Shown piece by piece: positions 1 to 9,434 of a stretch of DNA of 64,000 nucleotides. A program made the position numbers and the translations under genes. Location of the stretch: the NCBI RefSeq assembly GCF_025515275.1, contig NZ_JAOPFU010000007.1:1-64000 (forward strand), read 5' to 3'. The notes under the pieces were generated by a model, which made no database searches, was not told the origin of the DNA, and worked only from the letters and a program-made list of their open reading frames with translations. The DNA is from Catenovulum sp. 2E275. GTDB taxonomy: Bacteria > Pseudomonadota > Gammaproteobacteria > Enterobacterales > Alteromonadaceae. How positions within the stretch are numbered: the stretch's first letter is position 1; every line of letters starts with the position of its first letter.

Positions 1-81
1 CATTTGTGTAGCTCACTACACGTCAATCGCTATGCCTTGGATAAATACCAAACAAACTGCTGCAAAATTGTACTCAAAAGA

Positions 82-675
82 TCAACAGACCCTAGCTCTT
101 CTCACTATTATTATTGCAATCAAACCAATACATGCAATAGCAACTGCCAATGGAAACAAAACTGTTGTTACTGAGTAGCTTTCCAGCGCTGCTATCACTA
201 ATAAATTTCGGGTTAAAAACAAGCTAAAAAAGAAAATGCTTTCTTGCTCTGGGTACTGGTATGCTTTACGAATAGTAGGAGCAAAACCTAATAGGTCAAT
301 AATGGTTAAGAGGATAACAGACCACAAAGGTTGCTGCGAAAAATACCAGAGTGGAATAGCAGCCAGTGCTGCTATAAAAAAACTCCAGTCAAGCAATGTA
401 ATTTGCACATCTGCTCTGTTTTTGTATGCCAAAAACGCAATAAATATCGTAATACAGCCTGAGATACCTATCGGCCATGCGCCAATTCCGCCTCCGGCAT
501 CCATTTGAGCAAAAAATATAATTAATGTCGTTAATCCCCAGATCACCCAAGAGAATACATGCGGTGTAATACTTTTATTTAAAATGCCTTTTATGTACGG
601 AATAAAACCATACAGAGTTAATAAAAGTGCCAGTACGCTCAATCCAATTTTAATATTTAACTCTATATCTGACAT
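82..675 (-). CDS. Multi-pass inner-membrane protein, family not assigned
   Basis: 197 residues, almost wholly hydrophobic with about six or seven predicted membrane segments. The N-terminal stretch GFIPYIKGIL followed by TPHVFSWVIWGL, and a second similar unit (DLLGFAPTIRKAYQYP), give it a two-fold look that recalls PQ-loop/SWEET-like transporters. That likeness is an impression from the sequence, not a family assignment. No signal peptide beyond the first membrane helix is visible. It ends in a basic tail (VRRARVC), so the C-terminus is probably cytoplasmic. It is transcribed away from the cyo region and shares a roughly 200-base divergent promoter region with the next gene. The ORF itself is secure; the function is unknown. 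Confidence 0.7.
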   Translation of the reverse strand: MSDIELNIKIGLSVLALLLTLYGFIPYIKGILNKSITPHVFSWVIWGLTTLIIFFAQMDAGGGIGAWPIGISGCITIFIAFLAYKNRADVQITLLDWSFFIAALAAIPLWYFSQQPLWSVILLTIIDLLGFAPTIRKAYQYPEQESIFFFSLFLTRNLLVIAALESYSVTTVLFPLAVAIACIGLIAIIIVRRARVC

Positions 676-725
676 ACACTTAGCCTAAAAATAATACAAT
701 TTCTTTGATCTGGATTAATTAAATA

Positions 726-753
726 TTGAACAGTTTAGTTTCTTTGATATAAT
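726..753 (+). promoter_or_regulatory. Sigma70-type promoter for the gene at 874
   Basis: TTGAAC (726-731), a 16-base spacer, then a perfect TATAAT (748-753). It sits about 120 bases before the ORF that starts at 874, in a very AT-rich divergent region. Assigned by consensus match only. Confidence 0.5.
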
Positions 754-873
754 TTATTTGGAAATTTCAGTAAATATTGAAACTTCAATAATCTTTGTTT
801 AAACAATCGTTTGTTATTAGTGAATGATAAGCTGTAATTAACACTGAGTTATCGATTATTTTATAGGTTTAAG

Positions 874-1299
874 ATGTTGAATACACCATTTATGCTTAGC
901 AAAAATAGCTTGATTGGCCTTGCCCAACAAGTATTTTGCGCACGCTTAAATAAAGCCGAGCGTGGTGTATTATTAATGGCAAAACTCATGCTACTTAACT
1001 CTTTGATTATGTTAAGTGGTGGTGCGGATAGCTTAGTCAGTCTTGAAACCGGCCTGTTAGATCAATCTTTTTACGATCCTCTTTTTTACAATTATTCCGA
1101 ATTTTTAGCCGATCCAAACCTTGCCAGCCAGTTATTTTTTGGCTTAATTTGCATTACATTTGTATTGGTATTTAGAAAACGCTTAGGTTTATTTTTAAAT
1201 AAAGCCGCTTTTACGTTTCGTCAAAATCCAATTAACCAACCAGTGCACCATGCACACGGTTGCCGTGCTCCACCTGCTTTTTTGGTTGTTTGTAACTAA
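874..1299 (+). CDS. Small hypothetical protein with one membrane segment
   Basis: 141 residues. A central hydrophobic segment (QLFFGLICITFVLVF, about residues 88-102) is followed by a basic stretch (RKRLGLFLNK), suggesting one transmembrane helix with the C-terminus in the cytoplasm. Residues 1-85 include a second weaker hydrophobic stretch (LLMAKLMLLNSLIML). I recognise no family. A good promoter lies upstream at 726-753. The last 17 residues (HHAHGCRAPPAFLVVCN) look unlike the rest, and they overlap a second reading frame opening at 1250, so the true 3' end could have been altered by a frameshift. It precedes cyoA but is more than 300 bases away, so a link with the oxidase is not shown. Confidence 0.5.
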   Translation: MLNTPFMLSKNSLIGLAQQVFCARLNKAERGVLLMAKLMLLNSLIMLSGGADSLVSLETGLLDQSFYDPLFYNYSEFLADPNLASQLFFGLICITFVLVFRKRLGLFLNKAAFTFRQNPINQPVHHAHGCRAPPAFLVVCN

Positions 1300-1429
1300 A
1301 CACTTAATTGCAGTTTGGCATTTCTCTTTTATAACTAGCGCACTGAGCTGTGTGAGCTGCAATAAACGTTTTAATTATCAAACAACTACCCTTTCGCCCC
1401 AAGCTTTCTTGTACGCTTTGTTCGCTTAA
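1250..1429 (+). CDS. Possible 59-residue small ORF overlapping the end of the previous gene
   Basis: The frame opens with ATG at 1250 and stops at 1427-1429. The first 25 residues are strongly hydrophobic (LHLLFWLFVTKHLIAVW), followed by a polar tail with two cysteines (CVSC). It overlaps the preceding ORF by 50 bases in another frame. There is no clear ribosome-binding site. It could be a short membrane protein, a continuation of the upstream gene after a frameshift, or chance. Confidence 0.2.
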   Translation: MHTVAVLHLLFWLFVTKHLIAVWHFSFITSALSCVSCNKRFNYQTTTLSPQAFLYALFA

Positions 1430-1616
1430 ATTTCAGTTATCTATTTAAAAAATCGAATAAACCGTATACGTCACCTTGGGGATCTTCCGGCTTAGCCGAT
1501 CACTAGCGTTGCTTTATGTTTGATTAAATTTAACTGAGTCCACTCAGCTAATCAGGATTTTTGTGCTTTTAATCAGCAAAGCAGCAATTATTAACTCTAG
1601 GTTTTAGGATAGTCCC
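1300..1616 (+). other. Upstream region of the cyo operon with a 14-base palindrome
   Basis: 317 bases between the ORF ending at 1299 and cyoA. Apart from the possible short ORF (to 1429) it holds a perfect palindrome, CTGAGT-CC-ACTCAG, at 1534-1547, about 70 bases before cyoA. That is a plausible operator or leader hairpin for the oxidase operon. No Fnr or ArcA site could be called with confidence by eye. Confidence 0.35.
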
Positions 1617-2531
1617 TTGTTAATTCGTAACCTTTGCAAACTTGCTTTAGCTGCTATGGCTTTGACTTTGTCTGGCTGTAGCGGTGGCATACTCGATCCC
1701 AAAGGGCAGATAGGTATAGATGAGAAAAATTTAATTATCATCGCTACTGTACTTATGCTGCTGGTTGTTATTCCCGTCATTGTGATGACTTTGTATTTCG
1801 CTTGGAAATACCGAGACAGCAGAACAGATGAAATTTATGCACCTAAGTGGGCTCACTCAACCAAAATTGAAACTATTGTTTGGATTATTCCAATTATTAT
1901 TGTGGCAGTTTTGGGGGTTATTACTTGGCAATCAACTCAAGATCTCGACCCTTATAAGCCGCTTGAAGGTAAAGGGGAGCATTTGGTAGTTGAAGTTGTT
2001 TCACTTAACTGGAAATGGTTATTTATTTATCCAGAGCAAGGCATTGCAACGGTTAATGAGCTTGTTTTTCCGGCTAATGTGCCTGTGCAGTATAAAATCA
2101 CTTCTGAAAGCACAATGAACTCCTTTTTTATTCCACAACTTGGCAGCCAAATTTATTCAATGGCCGGAATGGAAACCAAATTACATTTGATTGCAAACGA
2201 AGCCGGTAGTTATGACGGTTTTTCTGCAAACTATAGTGGTGCAGGGTTTACCGGAATGGAATTTAAAGCGATTGCGACTCAAAGCGAAGCCGACTTTGAT
2301 ACTTGGGTTGCTCAGGTTAAAGCCGAAAAAACCTTATTAAATAAAGCGAGTTATCAAACACTTGCTGAGCCGTCAGAAGATCATCCTGTTACTTATTATG
2401 GCGATGTTGAGCCGGGGTTATTCCATTCAATTGTGATGAAGTATATGCAAGCTCATGACGATATGGACAAGCCACATCAGGCTATGCATCAGCATTCTGC
2501 CAATCAGTTACACAGTGAACACGAGGAATAA
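1617..2531 (+). CDS. cyoA: Cytochrome bo3 ubiquinol oxidase subunit II (lipoprotein)
   Basis: 304 residues. Subunit II of the proton-pumping quinol oxidase. A lipoprotein signal ends in the lipobox LSGC (Cys about residue 21). Two membrane helices follow (about 38-62 and 85-103), then a periplasmic cupredoxin-like domain (about 120-230, with [12 protein letters not shown] and [15 protein letters not shown]), and the COX-aromatic-rich tail. The copper-A ligands of cytochrome c oxidases are absent, as expected for quinol oxidases. A histidine-rich C-terminus ([18 protein letters not shown]) is unusual. The start is TTG at 1617, chosen because it gives the full lipoprotein signal and lies after an AGGA at about 1607. 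First gene of cyoABCDE; cyoB begins 2 bases after the stop. Confidence 0.95.
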   Translation: MLIRNLCKLALAAMALTLSGCSGGILDPKGQIGIDEKNLIIIATVLMLLVVIPVIVMTLYFAWKYRDSRTDEIYAPKWAHSTKIETIVWIIPIIIVAVLGVITWQSTQDLDPYKPLEGKGEHLVVEVVSLNWKWLFIYPEQGIATVNELVFPANVPVQYKITSESTMNSFFIPQLGSQIYSMAGMETKLHLIANEAGSYDGFSANYSGAGFTGMEFKAIATQSEADFDTWVAQVKAEKTLLNKASYQTLAEPSEDHPVTYYGDVEPGLFHSIVMKYMQAHDDMDKPHQAMHQHSANQLHSEHEE

Positions 2532-2533
2532 TC

Positions 2534-4528
2534 ATGTCGTTGTTAGGAAAATTAACTCTTGACGCAATACCGTTTCACGAACCTATTTTGGTTGGTACTT
2601 TTATTGCTGTCGTTTTAGCTGGTTTGGTTGTGGCTGGCTTAATTACTAAATACAAAAAATGGGGGGTTATCTGGAATGACTGGATTACCTCTATCGACCA
2701 TAAACGCTTAGGCGTTATGTATATTATTGTTGCGTTGATCATGCTGCTGCGTGGTTTTTCAGACGCAATTATGATGCGAACCCAATTAGCCGCGGCAACC
2801 AATGGTGCAGCTGGCTATTTACCACCAGAACATTACGACCAGATTTTCACCGCGCATGGTGTCATCATGATTATTTTTATGGCAATGCCATTTATGATTG
2901 GTTTGATGAACATTGTATTGCCACTGCAAATTGGCGCGCGTGATGTTGCCTTTCCTTTTTTAAATAATTTAAGTTTTTGGTTAACCGCTGGCGGCGCTAT
3001 TTTAATTAATGTGTCTTTATTTGTCGGCGAGTTTGCTAAAACCGGTTGGGTTGCGTATCCGCCATTGTCTGAGTTGGCATACAGTCCCGGCGTGGGGGTC
3101 GATTATTATATTTGGGCACTGCAAATATCCGGACTTGGCACACTGTTAACCGGCGTAAACTTTTTAGTGACTGTATTTAAAATGCGTGCGCCCGGTATGA
3201 CCTTAATGAAAATGCCAATTTTCACTTGGACTTGTACTTGGGCCAATATCTTAATTGCTGCCTCATTTCCAATTTTAACTGCGGTGTTAGCTATGTTAAC
3301 GCTCGACAGATATTTAGGATTCCACTTTTTTACCAATGCCGCAGGCGGCAACGCCATGATGTACATCAACCTGTTTTGGGCTTGGGGACATCCAGAAGTT
3401 TATATTTTAATTTTACCTGCTTTCGGGATTTTCTCTGAAGTAGTTTCCACCTTTGCCGGTAAACGATTATTTGGCTATAAATCGATGGTTTATGCCAGCG
3501 GTGCAATTTCAATTCTGGGTTTTATTGTTTGGCTGCATCACTTTTTTACTATGGGTTCAAGCGCCAATGTAAATGCATTTTTTGGTGTGATGACCATGGT
3601 TATTGCGGTACCAACCGGGGTTAAACTGTTTAACTGGTTATTTACCATTTATCGCGGCCGTCTACGTATTAGTACCCCTATTTTATGGACTTTAGGCTTT
3701 ATGGTGACTTTCACTATTGGCGGTATGACAGGGGTATTATTAGCTATTCCGGGCGCAGACTATGTGCTGCATAACAGCTTATTTTTAATTGCGCATTTTC
3801 ACAATACGATTATTGGTGGTGCAGTATTTGGTTATTTAGCTGGTTTTGTTTTCTGGTTCCCGAAAGCAATGGGCTTTAAGTTAGATGAGCGCTGGGGTAA
3901 AGCCTCTTTCTGGTGCTGGTTAATCGGCTTTATTTTTGCGTTTGTCCCGTTATATGTTTTAGGTTTCCTTGGCATGACCCGCCGTTTAAATCACACCGAT
4001 AATCCTGACTGGAATATCTGGCTATACATAGCTTGTGGCGGTGCGGTTATTATTATGTTCGGCATTCTTTCGCAGTTAATTCAGTTATTTGTCAGTTTTA
4101 AAAACCGCAAAGCTTTAGCTGATACCACCGGCGATCCTTGGAATGGTCATACGCTTGAGTGGTCAACTGCGTCACCTCCTCAATATTACAACTTTGCCAA
4201 AATTCCGCAGGTTCGAGATATTGATACTTGGACAGACTTTAAAGAACAAGGCAAAGCTTATCAAACTGAGCAAAGCTATAGCCCAATTCACATGCCCAAA
4301 AATACCCCAACCGGCGTGTTAATGGGTATGAGTTTAACGCTATTTTGTTTTGCGATGATCTGGCATATCTGGTGGCTGGCAGGATTAGGTTTTATCGCCG
4401 CGATTACTTTCTTTATCAAACGCTGTTATTGCAACGATGTGGATTATTACGTTCAACCAGATGAAATTACGGCTATTGAACAAGCCCATATTAACCAAGC
4501 CAGAGCAGCTCAGGAGGCAAGCGCATGA
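2534..4528 (+). CDS. cyoB: Cytochrome bo3 ubiquinol oxidase subunit I
   Basis: 664 residues, the normal length. Catalytic haem-copper subunit that oxidises ubiquinol, reduces oxygen to water and pumps protons across the inner membrane. Family marks visible in order: [14 protein letters not shown] near residue 52, [20 protein letters not shown] (low-spin haem ligand region), [18 protein letters not shown] (CuB histidine and the cross-linked His-Tyr pair), LHHFFTMG (the two further CuB histidines) and [14 protein letters not shown] (haem ligands). About 14-15 membrane helices. Overlaps cyoC by 4 bases (ATGA), so the two are translationally coupled. Nothing looks degraded. Confidence 0.98.
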   Translation: MSLLGKLTLDAIPFHEPILVGTFIAVVLAGLVVAGLITKYKKWGVIWNDWITSIDHKRLGVMYIIVALIMLLRGFSDAIMMRTQLAAATNGAAGYLPPEHYDQIFTAHGVIMIIFMAMPFMIGLMNIVLPLQIGARDVAFPFLNNLSFWLTAGGAILINVSLFVGEFAKTGWVAYPPLSELAYSPGVGVDYYIWALQISGLGTLLTGVNFLVTVFKMRAPGMTLMKMPIFTWTCTWANILIAASFPILTAVLAMLTLDRYLGFHFFTNAAGGNAMMYINLFWAWGHPEVYILILPAFGIFSEVVSTFAGKRLFGYKSMVYASGAISILGFIVWLHHFFTMGSSANVNAFFGVMTMVIAVPTGVKLFNWLFTIYRGRLRISTPILWTLGFMVTFTIGGMTGVLLAIPGADYVLHNSLFLIAHFHNTIIGGAVFGYLAGFVFWFPKAMGFKLDERWGKASFWCWLIGFIFAFVPLYVLGFLGMTRRLNHTDNPDWNIWLYIACGGAVIIMFGILSQLIQLFVSFKNRKALADTTGDPWNGHTLEWSTASPPQYYNFAKIPQVRDIDTWTDFKEQGKAYQTEQSYSPIHMPKNTPTGVLMGMSLTLFCFAMIWHIWWLAGLGFIAAITFFIKRCYCNDVDYYVQPDEITAIEQAHINQARAAQEASA

Positions 4529-5154
4529 ACTCAATCGCAACTAACTTTGATGCCATAAAAATTGATGATACGCACGATCACGCACATGAGCATCATGATT
4601 CAGGCGGTAATACAGTATTTGGTTTCTGGTTATATTTAATGACCGACTGCTTATTGTTTGCCTCGTTTTTTGCCACCTATGCCGTGTTATTTATGAATAC
4701 CGCTGGCGGTGTATCCGGTAAAGAAATATTTGAACTGGACTTTGTGGCTGTTGAAACCGCCGCACTGTTATTAAGTAGTATCACCTTTGGTTTTGCGATG
4801 ATCACAGCGCACGCGAAGAAAAAGTCACTGACTTTACTTTGGCTCGTTGTCACTTTTGCATTAGGTGCAGTATTTATCGGGATGGAAGTCTATGAGTTTC
4901 ATCACTTAATTGAGCATGGCAACGGCCCGCAGCGCAGCGCATTTTTAACCTCATTCTTTTCATTGGTTGGCCTGCACGGGTTGCACGTAACCGCTGGTTT
5001 AATCTGGATGACGGTCATGATGCTGGAAGTCAGCCGCCGCGGGCTAACCAGCCAAACCACGACTCGCTTAAATTGTCTGAGCTTATTCTGGCATTTTTTA
5101 GACGTGGTCTGGATTTGTGTATTTACCGTTGTTTATTTAATGGGAGCTATGTAA
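4525..5154 (+). CDS. cyoC: Cytochrome bo3 ubiquinol oxidase subunit III
   Basis: 209 residues with five membrane helices, the standard form of quinol-oxidase subunit III (COX3 family). A short His/Asp-rich N-terminus ([11 protein letters not shown]) precedes [21 protein letters not shown]. The signature [20 protein letters not shown] lies at about residue 145, and the last helix has [17 protein letters not shown]. It stabilises the complex rather than binding redox centres. The start overlaps cyoB by 4 bases and the stop overlaps the cyoD start by 1 base, so the cyo genes are tightly packed. Confidence 0.97.
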   Translation: MNSIATNFDAIKIDDTHDHAHEHHDSGGNTVFGFWLYLMTDCLLFASFFATYAVLFMNTAGGVSGKEIFELDFVAVETAALLLSSITFGFAMITAHAKKKSLTLLWLVVTFALGAVFIGMEVYEFHHLIEHGNGPQRSAFLTSFFSLVGLHGLHVTAGLIWMTVMMLEVSRRGLTSQTTTRLNCLSLFWHFLDVVWICVFTVVYLMGAM

Positions 5155-5513
5155 TGAGCCACAGTGAATCCAAAATTATCGAGCAGCTTCATTCAGATCA
5201 TCACCATGAGCAAGCTCATGGCAGCGTAAAGTCGTATTTAATCGGCTTTGCCTTATCTGTGATTTTAACTGTTATTCCATTTTATGTGGTTATGACGGGG
5301 GATTTTTCAAAAACCACAACACTTTGGACCATAGTAACGCTAGCCATAGTACAAATTTGGGTGCATTTAAAATATTTTCTGCACCTTAACTTTGTGACTG
5401 AAGATGGCAAAGCCAGCTCAATGTCGTTTTTATTTAGCGCATTGATCATAGTGATGGTTGTTGGATTATCGGTTTGGATTATTTATGAATCCAACGCCAT
5501 GATGATGTATTAA
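5154..5513 (+). CDS. cyoD: Cytochrome bo3 ubiquinol oxidase subunit IV
   Basis: 119 residues with three membrane helices, matching CyoD (COX4_pro family). The ATG at 5154 is chosen because it overlaps the cyoC stop (TAATG) and gives the usual length; a longer frame from 5073 lies inside cyoC and is not needed. A His-rich soluble N-terminus ([16 protein letters not shown]) leads into the first helix, and [12 protein letters not shown] is the typical second-helix motif. Small assembly and stability subunit of the oxidase. Confidence 0.95.
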   Translation: MSHSESKIIEQLHSDHHHEQAHGSVKSYLIGFALSVILTVIPFYVVMTGDFSKTTTLWTIVTLAIVQIWVHLKYFLHLNFVTEDGKASSMSFLFSALIIVMVVGLSVWIIYESNAMMMY

Positions 5514-5542
5514 AAGCTTTAGTTGTTTGTAGGAGCTACCCT

Positions 5543-6430
5543 ATGTTTCGCCGTTATTTATCTGTGACTAAACCCGGCATTATATTTGGTAATTTAATTT
5601 CTGTTATTGGGGGGTTTTTACTCGCCGCTCGCGGAAATATAGATATTAGCCTAATGCTGGCTACCGTAATTGGTTTATCTTTGGTGGTTGCATCTGGCTG
5701 TGCGATTAACAATTTAATCGACAGAGATATTGACGCAGCCATGCAGCGAACCCGCAGCAGAGTGACAGTAACCGGCGAAATGTCTGGGCTAGCAGCTTTT
5801 GCTCACGGCATTGTATTAGGCGTAGCAGGTTTTACCCTGCTCGCAATTTACACTAATCCGATCACCGTATTTTTTGCCGCTTTTGGCTATTTTATTTATG
5901 TCGGCGTTTATAGCTTGTATATGAAACGCCACTCCGTTTATGGCACTTTTGTTGGCAGCTTTTCTGGTGCTGTTCCACCTGTTGTCGGTTACTGCGCTGT
6001 CACCGCACAATTTGATATGGGCGCACTCATATTGCTGATAATGTTTAGCTTATGGCAAATGCCTCACTCATACGCCATCGCTATCTTCCGTTATCAGGAT
6101 TATAAAGCTGCCAACATTCCCGTTTTACCTGTCGTAAAAGGGATTAATAAAGCCAAACAACAGATTGTTTTATATATCGCAATTTATGCCTTGGTAGTCA
6201 TGCTATTACCACTCAATGGTTATACCGGCGCAGCGTTTATGGCTGTTGCCTGTACCACCAGCTTTTGGTGGTTGATGATGGCATTAAAAGGCTACCGTCA
6301 AGATATTGAAATTACAGGTTGGGCACGCAAAGTATTTGCATTTTCAATTGTAAACATTACCGCACTTTGCATTGCGATGGCTGTCGATTACCACACCACT
6401 CCGTCTACGCTGTTAGCGATGACGGGATAA
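5543..6430 (+). CDS. cyoE: Protohaem IX farnesyltransferase (haem O synthase)
   Basis: 295 residues, a UbiA-family prenyltransferase with about nine helices. It adds a farnesyl group from farnesyl diphosphate to protohaem to make haem O for the bo3 oxidase. The first Asp-rich motif [15 protein letters not shown] (about residue 54) binds the diphosphate through Mg. [12 protein letters not shown], the [20 protein letters not shown] segment and the later loop are all typical. It starts 29 bases after cyoD with a good GGAG (TAGGAGCTACCCTATG) and ends the operon before the terminator at 6537. Confidence 0.96.
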   Translation: MFRRYLSVTKPGIIFGNLISVIGGFLLAARGNIDISLMLATVIGLSLVVASGCAINNLIDRDIDAAMQRTRSRVTVTGEMSGLAAFAHGIVLGVAGFTLLAIYTNPITVFFAAFGYFIYVGVYSLYMKRHSVYGTFVGSFSGAVPPVVGYCAVTAQFDMGALILLIMFSLWQMPHSYAIAIFRYQDYKAANIPVLPVVKGINKAKQQIVLYIAIYALVVMLLPLNGYTGAAFMAVACTTSFWWLMMALKGYRQDIEITGWARKVFAFSIVNITALCIAMAVDYHTTPSTLLAMTG

Positions 6431-6536
6431 AACACACACGATAAACATTAACCGTAACTAAGGAGGTCGCAACAGCAAAAACAAGTTCAAAAAATTAAAT
6501 TAAAGTTATAAAAAGCCAATAAAGTAAATGAAACCA

Positions 6537-6571
6537 AAATCCGGTGCCTGCCTGCACCGGATTTTTATTTT
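6537..6571 (+). terminator. Rho-independent terminator of the cyo operon
   Basis: Perfect inverted repeat AAATCCGGTGC (6537-6547) and GCACCGGATTT (6554-6564), then a T-rich run ATTTTTATTTTT. It lies about 107 bases after cyoE and also faces the end of the minus-strand regulator gene at 6632. Confidence 0.85.
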
Positions 6572-6631
6572 TAACCTATCAATTTTATGTTGTTACGATT
6601 TGCTAAATGGCAATCAGCATAATAACCCATG

Positions 6632-7234
6632 TTAAATCCAACCTTTTTGTTTAGCGATCCGGGCTGCATCAACTCGGTTAACCGCGTTTAATTTTGCAAT
6701 CGCGTCTGATAAATAGTTACGTACTGTTCCTTGCGATAAATACAGTTTGTCGGCTATTTCGGCAGTTTTTAATCCTTCAGATGCCAGTTTAATTGCTTTG
6801 CTTTCTTTATCTGATAGCGGGTTATGATCATCTAAAGCCATTAAGGCCAGTTCGGGATCTATTACCCTTCCACCCTGTGAAATTTTTATCAGTGCACTCA
6901 CTAAATAATCCGTTGGCGCTTCTTTTAAAATAAAAGCTTTCACTCCTAAGTCCAGTGCTCGTTTGATATAACCCGATTTTGAAAAAGTGGTCATAATCGC
7001 TACTTTTATTTGTGGGTATGTTTGCTGAACAATTTGTGCTAGCTCTAAACCAGACATTTTGGGCATTTCAATATCGGTTAAAATAATATCGGGCTGTGTT
7101 TTGTTAAGTAACTCAAGCGCTTGTTCGCCATTTTGCGCCTGCCCAATGACTTGAATATTAACTTCTAGCGACAATAAGCTACAAATTGCGCCCAATACTA
7201 ATGCCTGATCTTCCACCACTATAATATTCATCAT
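6632..7234 (-). CDS. NarL/FixJ-family response regulator (DesR-like)
   Basis: 200 residues. Receiver domain (about 1-118) with the acidic pair ED near the start and the phosphoacceptor Asp in PDIILTDIEMPKMSG (about residue 53); the Lys of the active site is in AFILKEAP. A LuxR-type helix-turn-helix follows (about 138-197, LSQGTVRNYLSDAIAKL). It is the partner of the histidine kinase whose stop lies 10 bases upstream. In Bacillus the DesK/DesR pair senses membrane order and drives a fatty-acid desaturase. Similarity in layout suggests, but does not prove, a membrane-related signal here. A 9-base-arm inverted repeat at 9234-9262 before the TPR gene is a candidate target. Confidence 0.85.
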   Translation of the reverse strand: MMNIIVVEDQALVLGAICSLLSLEVNIQVIGQAQNGEQALELLNKTQPDIILTDIEMPKMSGLELAQIVQQTYPQIKVAIMTTFSKSGYIKRALDLGVKAFILKEAPTDYLVSALIKISQGGRVIDPELALMALDDHNPLSDKESKAIKLASEGLKTAEIADKLYLSQGTVRNYLSDAIAKLNAVNRVDAARIAKQKGWI

Positions 7235-7244
7235 CAGTCCTTGT

Positions 7245-8354
7245 TTATTTATGCGTATGCGGCAAATTCACCAATAGCTGCACGCCTTGTTTAAACTGAA
7301 TGTTTAACTCGCCATTTAATTGCTCGGCTCTGGTTTTCATTCCTTCAATGCCATTTCCGGCAATGATTTGTTTAACTGTGCCGTTATCAGTAATTGTTAA
7401 CTTAACCTTATCTTCTGTCTGAATAAGCTCAATCAATACCTGATTACCATTACTATGCCTTAAAATATTGGTGATCCATTCACGACACAGCATGATCAAA
7501 CTAGATTCAAGTTTGGCTGATAACTCGGTTATATCCAGCGTTAATTGAGTTTTAAATCCTAATTGATTTAGCCGTGTGGTTAACTGAGTTAAATGAGCCT
7601 GTAAACCTTGTTGTTTTAATCCGCTTACCGCATGGCGCACCTCAGATAAACTTTGTCTGGCTAATTCCGCTACTTCTGCAATTTCTTTATGTGCCTCTGA
7701 ATATTGAGATTTTTCAATTAACTTTTTTGCCAATTCAGATTTAAGTGCCAGCGAAGATAAAGAGTGCCCTAATAAGTCGTGCATATCACGGGCAATTCGT
7801 TCGCGTTCTGCAATGGTAGATAACTGCTCGATCTGCTCATTTTTTTTGTCTTGCTCAGCTTGATGAAGATGCTCTTTTTGGCTAAAAACGCCAAAAACCA
7901 TCAAACCCAAAGTGACAACAGCCGACGTTGCCAGATAAAACGGACTATATAAGTCAAACCAATACACGCTAATGACTTGCCCAGCTAAATTTAGGCCAAG
8001 TAATAATAAGGCAGCGCTAATTCTAAAATAATAACCAGCTAAAAACGCGGCATAACCAAATAATGCATTTGCTCCGGGATGAAAATAGGCGGTGGCAGTA
8101 GATAACACAATAATCCCAATAATAGGATAAGCCACTGTGTAGCCTTTTTGGTAAATCGCTAAAATATACAACCCAATAAATAGAGCATAATTCACACAAG
8201 CCAAAATCACTTGTGCTGTTGTATATTGCCCAAAATTAGCCACTAAGCTAATAAAATAAAACAGTGAAAATATTAACGAAAAATATCCCCATTTAGCGCC
8301 AGTGGTATTGGCAACCGAGCTGCTAATGGCAACTAATTTTTGAATTTGCATCAT
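7245..8354 (-). CDS. Membrane sensor histidine kinase, DesK/HisKA_3 type
   Basis: 369 residues. The N-terminal 150 residues form four to six membrane helices without a large periplasmic domain. A short coiled coil with several Glu/Lys (QAEQDKKNEQIEQLSTIAE) leads to the HisKA_3 phosphorylation site RIARDMHDLLGHSLSSLALK (His about residue 193). The HATPase domain keeps an N-box (CREWITNILRHSNGNQ) and a GNGIEGM glycine box. It phosphorylates the adjacent LuxR-type regulator (gap 10 bases). The lack of an external sensor domain fits a kinase that reads the state of the membrane itself, as DesK does; that is inference from layout. Confidence 0.85.
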   Translation of the reverse strand: MMQIQKLVAISSSVANTTGAKWGYFSLIFSLFYFISLVANFGQYTTAQVILACVNYALFIGLYILAIYQKGYTVAYPIIGIIVLSTATAYFHPGANALFGYAAFLAGYYFRISAALLLLGLNLAGQVISVYWFDLYSPFYLATSAVVTLGLMVFGVFSQKEHLHQAEQDKKNEQIEQLSTIAERERIARDMHDLLGHSLSSLALKSELAKKLIEKSQYSEAHKEIAEVAELARQSLSEVRHAVSGLKQQGLQAHLTQLTTRLNQLGFKTQLTLDITELSAKLESSLIMLCREWITNILRHSNGNQVLIELIQTEDKVKLTITDNGTVKQIIAGNGIEGMKTRAEQLNGELNIQFKQGVQLLVNLPHTHK

Positions 8355-8404
8355 AGTTGTGCTCTTAATTATTCTCTTAATTATAAAAAGAGGACACAGG
8401 AAAC

Positions 8405-8464
8405 AGCCGGTATCACTGCTACCAGCTATTTCTGCTGAGACTGGTCTGAAAATAAATACCGGCT
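8405..8464. repeat. Nested hairpin between the TPR gene and the kinase gene
   Basis: Outer arms AGCCGGTAT (8405-8413) and ATACCGGCT (8456-8464) are exact complements; inner arms ACCAG (8421-8425) and CTGGT (8441-8445) also pair. It fills the 114-base gap between the minus-strand TPR gene and the kinase. Either a weak terminator/processing site within a TPR-kinase-regulator operon or a palindromic repeat. There is no good T-run. Confidence 0.45.
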
Positions 8465-8468
8465 TTAA

Positions 8469-9170
8469 CTACTCAGCCTGCCCTAGTAAACTTTTTGCCC
8501 AGCCATAGTCGGCATCTACCGCGAGTGCCTGTTGCCAGTTTTGTTTAGCTTGTTCGGTATTTCCCAACTGCTGATTAACCAACCCTTGCCATGTATAAGC
8601 TTCGGCATAACCCCACTGATAAGTTAAGTTTTGCTCACTGGCATACGCTTGCGCCGCACGCTCAAACAAACTCAATGCGGCATTAATATCACCACCAAAC
8701 ATAACTGGTGTTGTATATTTGCTAATCCCCTGTACCAATAAAACCCTTGGATTATCGGGAGCAAGTGCTTGTGCCTGTGCTAATTTTTCTCCGGCTTTAG
8801 GGCCATAATAAGCGGCTTTTTGTGGCTCTATTGATATTTTGTATCCATAAACCTGAGCCAATAAAGCTTTAATTTCTACATTGTCAGGTGACTTTTTATC
8901 TAACGCTTCAAGCGTATTGATTGCCTGCTCAATTGTATTGTTGGCTAGTTCAGTCTGTCCGGTCACATTGGCACTTAATGCCAAACGATATTGAGCTAAA
9001 GCTAAGTCATATCCAGTTAAAGTATTGACCATTTTTTGCAATTGGCCGACATTTACTGTAGCTGTAGCGTCTTCAATTTTTTGCACCTCAGCCTGACCAG
9101 CTACTACTAAGTTAGAACATAAAACAGCAGAAAAAATAATAGGTTTAATGCAAGATTTAAAAGTTGTCAT
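8469..9170 (-). CDS. Periplasmic TPR-repeat protein
   Basis: 233 residues from the ATG at 9170, chosen because AGGAG lies 8 bases before it and a signal peptide (KPIIFSAVLCSNLVVAGQAE) follows directly; the longer frame from 9236 adds 22 residues before the signal. The mature part is helical with tetratricopeptide-like repeats (YDLALAQYRLALSANVTG, LTYQWGYAEAYTWQGLV, and a last repeat NTEQAKQNWQQALAVDADYG). Probably a secreted scaffold or chaperone-like protein. It lies upstream of the kinase-regulator pair on the same strand and may be their target or input; the sequence does not settle this. Confidence 0.75.
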   Translation of the reverse strand: MTTFKSCIKPIIFSAVLCSNLVVAGQAEVQKIEDATATVNVGQLQKMVNTLTGYDLALAQYRLALSANVTGQTELANNTIEQAINTLEALDKKSPDNVEIKALLAQVYGYKISIEPQKAAYYGPKAGEKLAQAQALAPDNPRVLLVQGISKYTTPVMFGGDINAALSLFERAAQAYASEQNLTYQWGYAEAYTWQGLVNQQLGNTEQAKQNWQQALAVDADYGWAKSLLGQAE

Positions 9171-9233
9171 GTCTGTCTCCTGTTTGTGAATGACAGACGT
9201 ATTATTAACCTCTTCAAGCTTTGTTTTTAGAGT

Positions 9234-9262
9234 CATTTGTCATCAGTTTCAGGTGACAAATG
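9234..9262. promoter_or_regulatory. Inverted-repeat operator candidate before the TPR gene
   Basis: CATTTGTCA (9234-9242) and TGACAAATG (9254-9262) are perfect 9-base complements separated by 11 bases, so the half-sites are 20 bases apart, about two helical turns. The site lies about 65 bases before the TPR start and is a natural candidate for the neighbouring LuxR-type regulator. Another TGTCAT copy follows at 9261. Confidence 0.45.
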
Positions 9263-9434
9263 TCATATAAAATCCCTTCAGTAGAATTAGACATATAATA
9301 TTATCTTTTATTACAAGGTGTTATGCTTGGTCTAATTAATTTTTCATTAACTTGAGTTCAAAGGTTGATTATTCAACTCACTTACTACTAAACTCAGACC
9401 ACAATAACAAATAAAACAGAAAGTTGGTTAGCTT

